A stretch of 64,000 nt of DNA. Origin: Rhipicephalus microplus. Taxonomy: Eukaryota > Arthropoda > Arachnida > Ixodida > Ixodidae. Below the pieces are notes generated by a model. That model was not told the origin of the DNA and searched no databases. It saw only the letters and a program-made list of their open reading frames with translations. Positions within the stretch are counted from its first letter, which is position 1; each line of letters opens with the position of its first letter. Below are positions 1 through 11,934 of the stretch, one piece after another. The stretch covers positions 98,944,202-99,008,201 of the forward strand of contig NC_134701.1 of the NCBI RefSeq assembly GCF_043290135.1. Direction: 5' to 3'. Position numbers and translations under genes: made by a program.

Positions 1-374
1 ATCCCTTCTTTTGTTCACGTGCTTGTATGAGTGCGTGTATAAGGTACACATGCGTGAAATTTACAAATATGAGCAGTGGCCGAAATTTTCTCGCCTTCCT
101 TCGTGGCTCGAAGCACCACCGCTACAGCCTCGCAGTGCCTGTGGGGAACATTTGCAAGCCACCGAACGTCTCAGTGTCTCAGCGCCACGTCCCCATTGGT
201 AGTGGCATAGCGCTATCGAGTGGAAGGCGCCATCTCTAAACACCACGTCTCTTAAATAGCCATAATGACACCCAACTCAGGCACTGGAAGTGGCACGGCT
301 CAGTTCAGGCATCGAGGAGCCCCATATGTGAACAAGACACTGCAATGGAAATGGACACAACTAAGCGAAAAATT
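1..374. other. No gene recognised
   Basis: Only short overlapping open frames are present on both strands, none with a recognisable domain. I see no repeat structure before the dispersed repeat that begins near 375. Confidence 0.5.
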
Positions 375-1052
375 GGCCCCGTATCTGCATGTATTCTGCA
401 AATGTCGTCAAAAGACGATAGTCTTGCGTGTTGAGAGAGTTAACAAAACAATTATTTGATGTTCTGCGCAAGAAAATCGGAGAACGGTATTCTAGAGACG
501 CTGCGCTAAATGCCTCGAGCGTGCAGGGGAGGCTAACGAGCGCATCAAGTCACGTCACATGAGAGACATGAGCGCCATCTGGCAGTTTTCTTGGAAAACG
601 AAGCGTGTGGCTCTGAGACAGGTGTGCGCCCATCTCAGGGGTGATAAAATGTAGAACGCAAGGTGACGGTAGGTGCCACCACCATCTTGTCTTAGCAATA
701 CGTTGGAAACACTCCCCGTTCCGTGCAAACGTTGCATGGTCAGCGCAGCGTGATAAGGGCTGCGGTTCTTCAAATTACTTATGTATGCATTTTCTAGTAA
801 AAGACACGCACACCGATTATATACGTGTTGTTATGGTGCCCCAGACATGGGCAATAATTGCTTTTGAATTGACAATTGCACAAGTATTATTGCTGAATCT
901 TGAGCAACATTGGTGGCTGCTGCGGATGGGGTTGGCCGTTTCAAGTACCTGGTGCCGTTAAGAGTGAAACAAATAGACAAATGTACACATCGAAAGACAG
1001 ACCAAAATTTTTGCGTCGAAGGTCCCCAAGAAGAACTATCGTCTTTAAAAAT
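375..1052 (+). repeat. Dispersed repeat, copy 1
   Basis: This shares blocks, in the same order, with 38930-39590. The shared blocks are the stretch around 398-425 containing tgcaaatgtcgtcaaaag, the stretch around 783-805 containing ttttctagtaaaa, and the stretch around 1023-1050 containing actatcgtcttta. The outer blocks are partly inverted copies of each other, which suggests a non-autonomous DNA element or terminal structure. It runs directly into the minisatellite-cored element at 1053, so the two may be one composite unit. Short open frames inside it look incidental. The second copy lacks roughly 250 bp of this copy's left half. Confidence 0.55.
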
Positions 1053-1417
1053 CACAGGATGTTCACAGAGTGAGTGATGATGCGTGGGGCGAAGCATCCG
1101 TCAGGCCATCCGCGCTCCCCTCCATCCGTTCATTCTTGTCTTCGTCCATCCATTCATCCATCCGTTCATGTCAATCCGCCCGTGCGTCCATCCGTGCGTC
1201 CATCTGTGTGTCTGTCCACCCGTCTGTCTCTGCAGTCGTCCATGCGTCCATTCATCCATTTGTCTGTCCGTGTGTCTGTTTGTGCGTGCGTCCATGCGTA
1301 AAACAGACAGACAGATGATGGATGAACGCGGCCAGCGAATTATTCACAGTTTGTCGATGAAACACACCGAAGCTTCATTCCACCAATCATCGTTCACTCC
1401 GTCGATATGCTGTGAGG
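1053..1417. mobile_element. Minisatellite-cored inverted-repeat element, copy 1
   Basis: Two arms of about 48 bp (1053-1100 and 1368-1416, the latter inverted) share the pattern cacag..., gagtga..gatgat, and a gaagc core. They enclose an imperfect array of tccg/tcca-rich 4- to 8-bp units (about 1100-1305). The left arm carries the ggggcgaagc motif also seen at 11190 and 58283. The array is open in several frames because its units are short and lack stop codons, giving Ser/Pro/Val/His-rich translations that I do not regard as proteins. Probably a non-autonomous element; the autonomous partner is not visible here. Confidence 0.6.
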
Positions 1418-1445
1418 TGGTTACTACATACATGCGTACCTCTAT

Positions 1446-1908
1446 GTGATGACCCATAGAGTCTCCTAAAATTCACTATAGGGAACTCTGTCGCTGCGAT
1501 TGTTCAGCGATCATGGAAATGATAGGTAGTACACACATTTGCCTACTCTTCGTACTTGCGGGCAGTGAATCGTACTTGTGGCTTCGTTTATTGCTGTGTT
1601 TCGGTCTTATTTTGAAGGAAAGATTTAACCAATATGAACATCGTGACCCTAGTTGGAAGGGTAAGTTTGAAAGAATAAGGTGGTGAAGCGAAATCACTGA
1701 ACAATTGTTGATATTTCTTTCGTGAGAAAACAGCTTCAAGCCACACGAGGACACATGGAGCCAAAAGGAAGCCAGAAATAGGAAGATTAGACAAATGTGT
1801 GTACTACCCATCATTCCCATGCTCGCTGAAGCACCGTGCGTCGCAGCTCCCGTAGACACAAGCGCCAGAGTTTGCTCTAGTGTAAATTAGGAAGCTTTAG
1901 ATGACGAC
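1446..1908. mobile_element. Foldback (MITE-like) element
   Basis: The two ends are inverted copies of each other. The left segment around 1486-1547 and the right segment around 1781-1850 (inverted) share ggtagtacacacatttg and flanking blocks such as cagcga.catgg.aatgat. The outer parts (about 1446-1485 and 1855-1908) also correspond, with small gaps. The middle (about 1550-1780) is unique. The minus strand carries a 127-codon open frame (1859-1476) with a hydrophobic run near residues 22-40; since it spans the arms it is probably a by-product. No transposase is present. I believe this family is common in tick genomes, but that is from memory. Confidence 0.7.
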
Positions 1909-2834
1909 CGAACTATGCCCTAAGCAGCTTGGCCCCTAAACATACCTCCACTGACTTGTGCTGTTAGGCATCACCTGATCGCTATATTCTGCTGCGTAAA
2001 TACAAAGCAGGCGCGGAGGTTAGCTGACAAGGAACAAAAGAGAGTGAACTGATGAATCTATTTTAGCTCACTAGCATTTAAAAACTGAAGAGGAGCTGGT
2101 AGCTCTTGTCATGATATTTGCTCAACCTAATCTATCTTTGTGCTCATTTTCGAAAGAAAGATGAGCTGAATTATTCTGCCCGTTACTCACCACAGCGTTC
2201 AATATAATAATTGCTAATAACTTTCTGCAATTATGTGGCATTTCGCTTCTTGGAGTTTTTTTTATTTTTCCGGCTGTTATACGATGAGTTGTCAACGCGA
2301 CTTCTCGTGCTGTGACATAAACACTGCGCTTTTCAACAGCAGGGTTGTTTAGGCTATGCTCTACCCCAGCATCTCCTTGGAACTGGGCGAGGGTGAGTAT
2401 TGTTAAGCGCTTATGTGGAAAGAGGCTTCTATAATAGCAAAGCCATACAAACCACAGTGTCTGTGATGGTGAAAAGGGGTGACGTATGGGTGGGAATAAA
2501 GGAAAGAATGGTGAGAATGGGTAAAGCATTCCATAGTACTGTACAGTGAAGCGTAGCAGGGAGTGGGAAAGGGAAGTGATGGCAAGAAGGAATGGTGATG
2601 GGGTCCGAGGGGAGAATTTAGGAAGAAAGGATATTGCGACAGGGAAGCAGAGCATTGTATATTATCGCATAGCAAAGGTTGGCATAAGTCAAGGAGCTCC
2701 AAGCATAGCATAGTGATTAACAGTTTAGCATACGAAGGACGTGGAACACGAATATGAGGCAAAAGTGGGGTGGTGTGAGTGGTGTGAGATCAAGGTAGAC
2801 AAAAATGAAGAGAAGTTTAGGCGAAAATAGCGTA
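1909..2834. other. No gene recognised
   Basis: The minus strand has a 177-codon open frame (2655-2122) rich in Phe, Pro and Ser with no recognisable domain. The plus strand here is purine-rich (about 2480-2640), which removes stop codons from the complement. I treat the frame as incidental. Confidence 0.4.
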
Positions 2835-5399
<2,565 letters not shown>

Positions 5400-5675
5400 A
5401 AGTTGAAGCTGTTGGATAGTGCACAACATAATATTTTAAGGCGTTTTCTGTACGTTATGCACTGCAATAACTACAGCGTCGTATTTTTGTGAAGTTACAA
5501 CTGGCATATAGTGCACAGTAGAACAATTCAAGCTGTTTTCTGTAAGGTAAAAACGGCAATAAGTGAAGAGTTGTATCTCTTTGAAGTTACAACTGGTAAC
5601 TAGTGCGTAGTACAACATTTTCACCTGTTTCCTGTAAGTTAAAAACTGTAATAACCGAAGCGTCATATTGTCAAC
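5400..5675. repeat. 92-bp tandem repeat, three degenerate units
   Basis: Units start near 5400, 5491 and 5583. Each has a gaagtta/gaagct start, a central tag.gc..agta.aac, then ctgttttctgtaa and a caataa near the end. The last two units agree best. The minus strand stays open for 83 codons through the array. Confidence 0.8.
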
Positions 5676-6461
5676 AAACAGATGCACAATGGAAGCTGAG
5701 AACTTTGCATCGCTCAGTCAAGAGCTAGGATGAAAAGTAATAAATGACAAAAATTTCTCGCTGAAACGAAGTCTTTTAGGGGTTGTTGTCACGCGAAAAA
5801 AAAAAGCCAACTAGTTGTTAACATAACGAGTTTAGCACGAAAAAGGCTTACGAATTGAGAGATAGACTACCGACAAGCGCCTTCTGCAATCGTTCTCTCA
5901 CATGTGTACGTACGTGTTCTGCAGCGCTAAAATAACCATGTTATGTAACCACCAACTAATCCAACAGCAGGGTCTTATCAGATGAATGACGGCATCGCAC
6001 TGCTTGACTTTCATACGGGCGTTCGAAGACAACGCGGTTGCTGTATCGTCTTTACTTTTGTTCAATTTCGTTGTCCTTGTGCTGCTCAATGTGAGTACAT
6101 TTAAGCCGCCCAATTGCTATCTTTTCACAGTGATTTCCTTCACTGTGCACTCTTGCATGCATGATAATCCACGCTTTCTTCTTTATTTCTTGGCGGAAGG
6201 GAGGGTGAGGGTGTAATGTCGCACTATAGCTTCCCTAGTCATGGGAGTGCACACAGATTGCTTATTAGATTGATGCAGGAGCCCATATCCAACATCGCAA
6301 CAATAATGTAAAAAGACAACACTCCCACAAAGCTGATGCTAAGACATAAACATTTCCGCTCCTGGCATAATACATTCATTGACGATGTGAACCACGTCCG
6401 TTGCTGTGAGCAACGTCGCAACACCTTTGTCCGCGTCTGTCTCTAGTGTCACGTCGATGTT
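5676..6461. other. No gene recognised
   Basis: Short open frames only, no recognisable element. The segment ends at the CAGA microsatellite attached to the LINE end that follows. Confidence 0.4.
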
Positions 6462-6511
<50 letters not shown>

Positions 6512-6518
6512 GACAGAA
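6462..6518. repeat. (CAGA)n microsatellite at a LINE 3' end
   Basis: About twelve nearly perfect CAGA units, then agacagaa. On the minus strand this reads as (TCTG)n directly after the 3' end of the LINE remnant at 6519-7075, so it was probably seeded by the element's 3' tail. Confidence 0.95.
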
Positions 6519-7075
6519 CTTCATTGAGGTCCTAAGGAACACTCCCTCAAGGAGGTAGAGCAGCGAGCCGCTCCCACGTTGGAACGAGTAGGCCAAGCTT
6601 CACCGCCGCGTCGCGGGCCCTCTGGACAGCCCAGAGTTGGTGTGCAAGTTCTGAGCTCCTGAGCGCAGAGCTTCCTTCTTCTTCGGTGATGTTCCGAGAA
6701 TCGCGTGATGAGGGGCACTGCCAGAGCATGTGTTTTAACGTCGATACAGCGCCACAATTGGGGCATGTTAAAATAACGCTTTCAATAAACTGGTTGTGGG
6801 AACGGAGGCTGGGGTACAACCTTGTTTGAGGCATGTGGAGGTTAGATGCCTGGGCCCTACAAAGTTGCATATGAGGAAGGGGGAAAATCTTATTGTCCAG
6901 CCGGTAATGTTGGGTAACCTCCTTGAAAGTGCGAAAAACATCCCTAAAGACCATTAGGTTGGAGTCTGAAGGTGCCGCAGGCTACCCAGCGTGGTGAGTA
7001 AGTTCGGTTGCTAGGGCGTGGGCGATCTCGTTAGGTTTGCCGTGGAGGCCAGATGTGATCCGAGGTAAGCCGGAA
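6519..7075 (-). pseudogene. R1/I-like LINE ORF2, C-terminal remnant
   Basis: The minus strand encodes the end of a non-LTR retrotransposon polyprotein. Around 7060-6995 the conceptual translation has a P-N-E-I-A-H-A-L-A stretch like the end of a LINE-type RNase H domain. A 135-codon frame (6954-6547) follows, with the C-terminal cysteine/histidine signature C-P-N-C-G-A...L-K-H-M-L-W-Q-C-P at about 6770-6710, then the conserved tail with V-P-T-W-E. The reverse transcriptase is absent, so the copy is 5'-truncated. Downstream, a gacctcaat-type 3' end leads into (TCTG)n. An in-frame stop near 6983 separates the RNase H part. A dead fragment. Confidence 0.8.
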
Positions 7076-8020
7076 ACTAAATTATGGCGTGTTATGACAT
7101 ATCCCTATTACCCAATATGTGAGCTACTTCAACCGATACTGATCCAGATGCAAAGGCTCGCACTGCCGCTCGAGAGTAGTGAGCTGAACAGGTAGCCGTA
7201 ACCCTCGCTCTCCTTGACGACTCAAGGTTGATATCCCAAGTTTTTACAAATGGCACTTATTTCGCTCCTTTTAGCCGCGAACATAGTAGTCCTATATAAT
7301 TTTTAATGTCGGTTATTTGGTTTGGTTTCATATACCTGAATGACAGAAAAACTTCATCGAAAAGTGTGGCAGCTTGGGCTAGTTGGTATGGCATGACGAT
7401 AGTTATAGCGGGAGAACAAAACGACAACCCAGAGACAAGAAGGACACGAAAGACACGTTCTTGTCTCTCTGTCTATCTATCTTCATTGAGAAGTTTACAC
7501 TATCTTCATTTAGAAGTTGGCAAGGTTATGGCACTTGCATTATCTCGCCTAAATGACAGCCAGGAATTGTAGAACCATGGCCACTATGTTACCCCTCTAG
7601 ACATAACGGGATTCCGTCTTGAAGGGGAAGCTGAGCAACGCCTTCTTCGAACACACACAACCGTCATAGGCATCTCACTCATCGCTCTCAATTCACCCAT
7701 CATTATTATAGCACACGCTACAGGGTGCCCCACCGCAGAGGCATAGTTGTTAGGCTGCTCGTGCTCGGGTGCGAAATTGCAAATTTGAAACACATCTGCG
7801 GCTTCTGCTTCTTCGAAAGAGTAGGAAATGCTTACGACAATTGCGGATTTTCAGTTACCAAATTTTTAGTGTTATTCATCTCATCTCACGACGCTCAAGG
7901 TAAATGAGCTAATATAATCTGCCTAAATTAGTTACAATCCTACATTGGCAATCCTGTACTGTCATGTTAGTCATGTTTTGAACTGTCACTCATGTTCGAC
8001 ATACGCGCGAAACATGGCCT
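7076..8020. other. No gene; possible dispersed-repeat fragment
   Basis: No coding domain is recognisable. The stretch 7362-7470 (agcttgggctagttggtat onward, then a purine-rich run) resembles a repeat I associate with tick genomes, but no second copy is visible in this window. Confidence 0.3.
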
Positions 8021-8146
8021 AGAAAAGTTGCGCTACAGTTGCTGCGGAAAAAGAAGTTAGAGAGGAGACAAAAAGCAAGTGGTCAGTACGTCTTTGTCTC
8101 CTCCCTAAGTCTGTTTTCTGCAGCAATTATGGCGCAATTTTTCTCA
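8021..8146. repeat. Long imperfect hairpin (53-bp arms)
   Basis: Positions 8022-8074 and 8093-8145 are inverted copies. Read on the same strand, both arms show ttgcgc..., ttgctgc.gaaaa, ttag.gaggagacaaa. By eye roughly 42 of 53 positions agree, and the loop is about 15-20 bases. It could be a very short foldback element or a transcribed hairpin. Confidence 0.8.
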
Positions 8147-8399
8147 GTAATGAAAAAACAACTAGCCCGACACCTCGGTTTGCTAACATTTAGCTCGTGA
8201 CCTGCTTTGCAAGTTTTCGTGTATTAAAAAGTCTTACAGAAAGTACAGCTTCCTAAATAAGACCAGCTCTAAGTGAATTCGTTCTAACTAAAACTAGAAC
8301 AACCTATGGTCAACAACTTATTGATTATCAAATACCGAGTCTCCTCAACAAACTGGGTGACGTACTTGACCTAAATAAGAAAACTTCCTAAAATAAGTT

Positions 8400-8899
8400 C
8401 AAGAAATTTCTCCTTTATAATTGTATTGAATACACTTAATACAGAAATTTGGATTATTTATTACTTTCTGTGTCCCAATTGCTTAGAGTACACTATTTGT
8501 GGCCTTTTGTTGTTGTTTTTTTGCTTATTGTTTGTTCAAGGTGCTTAGGAATGTATGTGTCTCCAGATGCTTTCCTTACCTTACCTATTGTATATATTAC
8601 GATGTTTTTTAGGTATTTCATTACTATTTACTGTCCTGTTCTTTCTTTATATTTGTGATGGTTACATGTGTGATCAGAATTTGCTAATTGTATCTGTATA
8701 TAATGATGTTCTCTAATTGCGGCTAAGTTGTATATGACATGTTATTTTTAGTTTTTATTTTATTTTATTTTGCCAGACTGTATTTTGAAGCAAAAGCCTC
8801 CGTCAGGCTATGTAGCCTTTTGCTTTTGCTTCGTTTTTTTCTGTTGCACGTACAAAAAAATAAATCTCAAATTGAATTGAAATTGAATTGAATTGAATT
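8400..8899 (+). mobile_element. CR1/L2-like LINE 3' untranslated end
   Basis: The sequence ends with an AATAAA-like signal (aataaat near 8859) followed by a tail of ttgaa units (about 8868-8899), typical of a LINE 3' end. Just upstream is a stem with perfect 11-bp arms, gaagcaaaagc (8787-8797) and gcttttgcttc (8822-8832), with a smaller aggct/agcct stem inside. Such a hairpin could be the structure recognised by the element's reverse transcriptase. No coding part is recognisable upstream, so the copy is heavily 5'-truncated; the left boundary is a guess. Confidence 0.6.
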
Positions 8900-9072
8900 A
8901 TGTATCGTCTGTGTTGCAATTTAGGTAATTCATACTTGTGAAACTGTCTAAATAGCTATGTGGGTCATATTCAGCAAGTTACCTTACATGCGAAAAGTTC
9001 ATTGCTAATCTGCTGGGTGTCATTGTCAACGCCTTTAGAATTTAGCGCTATTGTGTTCACTGCTGTGTATGA

Positions 9073-9310
9073 TTGATTGATATGTGGGGTTTAACGTCCC
9101 AAAACCACTATATGATTATGAGAGACGCCGTAGTGGAGGGCTCCGGAAATTTAGACCACCTGGGGTTCTTTAACGTGCACCCAAATCTGAGCACACGGGC
9201 CTACAACATTTCCGCCTGCATCGGAAATGCAGCCGCCGAAGCTGGGATTTGAACCCGCGCCCTGCGGGTCAGCAGCCGAGTACCTTAGCCACTAGACCAC
9301 CGCGGCGGGG
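9073..9310 (-). mobile_element. Ruka-like tRNA-derived SINE with target duplication
   Basis: On the minus strand this is a full SINE. It has a tRNA-like head with an A-box-like region and a B-box-like gggttcaaatccc, a conserved body (ggaggcg, gtaggcccgtgtgctcagat, cgtctctcataatcatat) and a 3' end of cacatatcaatcaat units. Perfect 13-bp duplications ctgctgtgtatga flank it at 9060-9072 and 9311-9323. It is a non-autonomous retroposon, mobilised in trans by a LINE. Confidence 0.93.
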
Positions 9311-9573
9311 CTGCTGTGTATGACACTTTTAAGTGAATTTAATTGAAATGATGAGTGCACTTATATACTTGCGAGATGAAAAATAGTTCTAGTATAAGCC
9401 AATATTGCATAATATAAAACGCGCTGACCTTGACTGACCCAGTTGAGCAAATACCTGCTGCGAAACTACGTGCAATCAACTGTTCTCGGCTAGTCTAGGC
9501 AGTGCAACTGTCGCTTAGGTAGCACGCTCCTAGTTCTGATGCTGCAGAAATTAGTTTTATACATACTGAAGCA

Positions 9574-9813
9574 TTGATGGATATGTTGGGTTTAAGGTCC
9601 CAAAACCACCATATGCTTATGAGAGACGCCGTAGTGGAGGGCTCCGGAAATTTCGGCCACCTGGGTTTCTTTAACGTGCGCCCAAATCTGAGCACACGAA
9701 CCTACAACATTTCCGCCTCCATCGGAAATGTAGCCGCCGCAGCCGGGATTCGATCCCGCGACCTGCGGGTCAGCAGTCGAGTACCTTAGCCACTAGACGA
9801 CCGCGAACGGGGC
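9574..9813 (-). mobile_element. Ruka-like SINE with target duplication
   Basis: A full-length minus-strand copy of the same family, about 250 bp from the previous one and in the same orientation. The duplications are tatacatactgaagca (9558-9573) and tatatatactgaagca (9814-9829), differing at one base. The 71-codon open frame on the plus strand is a consequence of the SINE body and recurs in other copies, so it is not a gene. Confidence 0.93.
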
Positions 9814-9829
9814 TATATATACTGAAGCA

Positions 9830-10518
9830 AAAGTCACGATTTGAGAGGTCTGACAACACAATTTTCTTTGTGGGCCTATTTTCTTTTATGGAAACGCGTG
9901 ATTGGTGAAAGACAGGAACAAGGACCCAAATAGCCCAAAGCTAGAACTGATTCCGCCAATAGAGCAAAACGAGGCTTATTGCCACCGGAAGCATTGCGTG
10001 AGTGGCATTGTCGTCTGGAATAAACAACCACACAATAGCATGTTGAAATGAATACATGTGGTTACAATAGCAAAGCAGCTGTTGCCGACAAAGCGAACTC
10101 TTTTTTATAATACTGGAAATACTTCCCCGTTTTTTATATACTCCCACCTGTGGGTCTTTTTTCTCTTTCACCCGAACAGTTTCAGTCGTGGGAGAAATTA
10201 TTTATGGCTTGCCTTCAATGCCACATATAGAGTACAGATCTTGCTCCTTTTTAAAATGAAATAGCGAAGCTTATATTAGACAGATATAGTTTACCGTTAG
10301 CGTGATAGCGAAGGTTAGGAAAATGGCGTTACAGTGCAGCAAATGCTCGTTGCAGGCAGCCTCTTATAGTTTAGCGAGATAGGGTTTGCGTGGTTTACGT
10401 GCCCCAGCTGAAATAATGGCACCATCTTTTGGAGCGTTGAAAAGTAAAAAGAGTAAAATAAAAGAAAACGAGAACGTCTGACTGTGTCACGAGACGAATT
10501 ATTGTCAGAAGTTTATTT
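9830..10518. other. No gene recognised
   Basis: Only short open frames are present; no repeat or RNA gene could be identified. Confidence 0.4.
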
Positions 10519-10660
10519 TAGGCCTAGGCACATTCAAAAAGGGAAGCTATATAAAAACTACACTAACTTATCCGTAATACTCGGTAATTAGGCCTACACA
10601 CATTTGAAACGGTGAGCTATATAAAAAACCTCGCTAACTTATCCGAAATACACGGTCGTC
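10519..10660 (+). repeat. 70-bp tandem duplication containing TATA-like motif
   Basis: Two units start at 10519 and 10589, each beginning taggccta and containing agctatataaaaa and ctaacttatccg. The tatataaa inside each unit is a chance or real TATA-like box; no gene follows. Confidence 0.8.
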
Positions 10661-11145
10661 AAAGCCAACTGCAAGCATGCCAAAGCACTTTAAAGAGTCG
10701 TTAGCTACAAAGTGAACCTTTCAGCAACTACGTCAAAATCACTTCGAAGTGGGCGTCCGAGAACGCCGCCATGTTTTATGTGCACTACGTACACCTACGC
10801 TAACAAGGTAACAATAAACCTGAAAAATAGAGCCCATGCAATAAGCAGTGTAGGTACAGTACGTATTTGCGCATGCGAACTTCGATCACGCTATCACGGT
10901 ACGCCTGATATATTAAAACTGTCTATTAACGCCTGAAGCATCACAGTCTTGTTTAAGTCAATGTGCTTTTGAAAGCCATCAGCCCCAAAAACTAGCAGTT
11001 CAGTGGAAGTGTATTAAGAGCAACAATAGCTATGCAAGAACGTCAAGAAGCTGAGTAAAACGGTAATACTCGATATAAAACACAGTTTGAAAATTAGCGC
11101 TAGCGAACCGCTGGGAAACCCGGCGCAACAGCCGGTTTGTATAAG
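10661..11145. other. No gene recognised
   Basis: A short open frame (10712-10936) has no recognisable domain. No repeat is identified before the minisatellite-cored element. Confidence 0.35.
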
Positions 11146-11934
11146 AAAAAAATTGCAAGCATATCCACGGAGTGAATGATGCAGAGTGGGGTGAAGCATT
11201 CATCCGTCCATTCGTTCTTGCTTTCGTCCGTCCATGCGTCCGTCCGTGTGACCTTCCATCCATCCATCCGCCCGTCCGTGAGTGCGACCGTTCGTGCGCC
11301 CGTCCCTGCGTTCGTCCATGCATCCGCCCCTGCGTCCGTTCATGCGTCCATCCATGCAATTGTCTGTGTTTCCGTTTGTCCATCTATTCACATTCCAAGT
11401 ACCACAATCTCGCATTTTTTCATCATATAGTCCCCATATAGAAGCACCGCCATCCAGCGGACATATTAAGGACTAAACGAGAGGTGGCACACGCACACTT
11501 TCGTACGGATTGCGCTTCGGGTCTTCTTCCCACCTTTAACCACCTCAAGTTCGTGGTATGTACTAGTTCACTGTATTCATGGCACTGCGGCCCAACGCTC
11601 GCTAAACCTTTCTAAAACCAAGTAGGTTAAGCCCAGCAAGTATAACGTAGCAACCCTTTCTTGTCAGATAGTACTCAATGTACATGCCAATGGCTGCTAA
11701 CGGGGATCGCAGCGTGCGCGTTAAATAAAAGCCGAATGCTCCTGTCTCTCATTCCCCATTAAGAGCCATTGACATGTACATTGAGCACTATTCTTTATTG
11801 GTCAACAACGCACAAAATAAATCTCTCACCGGCACCACCTTGGAGATCAAAATGCTATACTTGTTACATACTACAACGGCTACTAGGAACGAACGGGTGC
11901 TGCTTTAAGGAGCTTCGCCCCTGAAAATCTACAA
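11146..11934. mobile_element. Minisatellite-cored inverted-repeat element, copy 2
   Basis: The left end (about 11157-11205) has the family pattern: agcatatccacggagtgaat, then ggggtgaagcatt. The right end (11905-11926) is aaggagcttcgcccctg, an inverted match to the ggggcgaagc motif. Inside are an array of tccgtcc/tgcgtcc units (about 11205-11385), a gctaaacc-type middle, and an imperfect palindrome at 11667-11795. The ctaaacgagaggtggc stretch near 11472 recurs in copy 3 near 58775. No transposase is visible. Confidence 0.6.
11667..11795. repeat. Imperfect palindrome inside copy 2
   Basis: Arms 11668-11702 and 11758-11794 (inverted) share ctcaatgtacatg.caatggct and flanks, separated by about 55 bp. 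By eye about 30 of 35 positions pair. Confidence 0.75.

Noticed and set aside
1070..1449. Ser/Pro/His/Val-rich open frames across 1.1-1.4, 11.2-11.4 and 58.3-58.8 kb
   Set aside because: They come from tccg/tcca minisatellite arrays that are open in several frames on both strands.
9574..9789. Recurring 70- to 75-codon plus-strand frame with G-N-F-G-H-L-G-F
   Set aside because: It appears at several SINE copies because the SINE body is open in that frame; not a gene.
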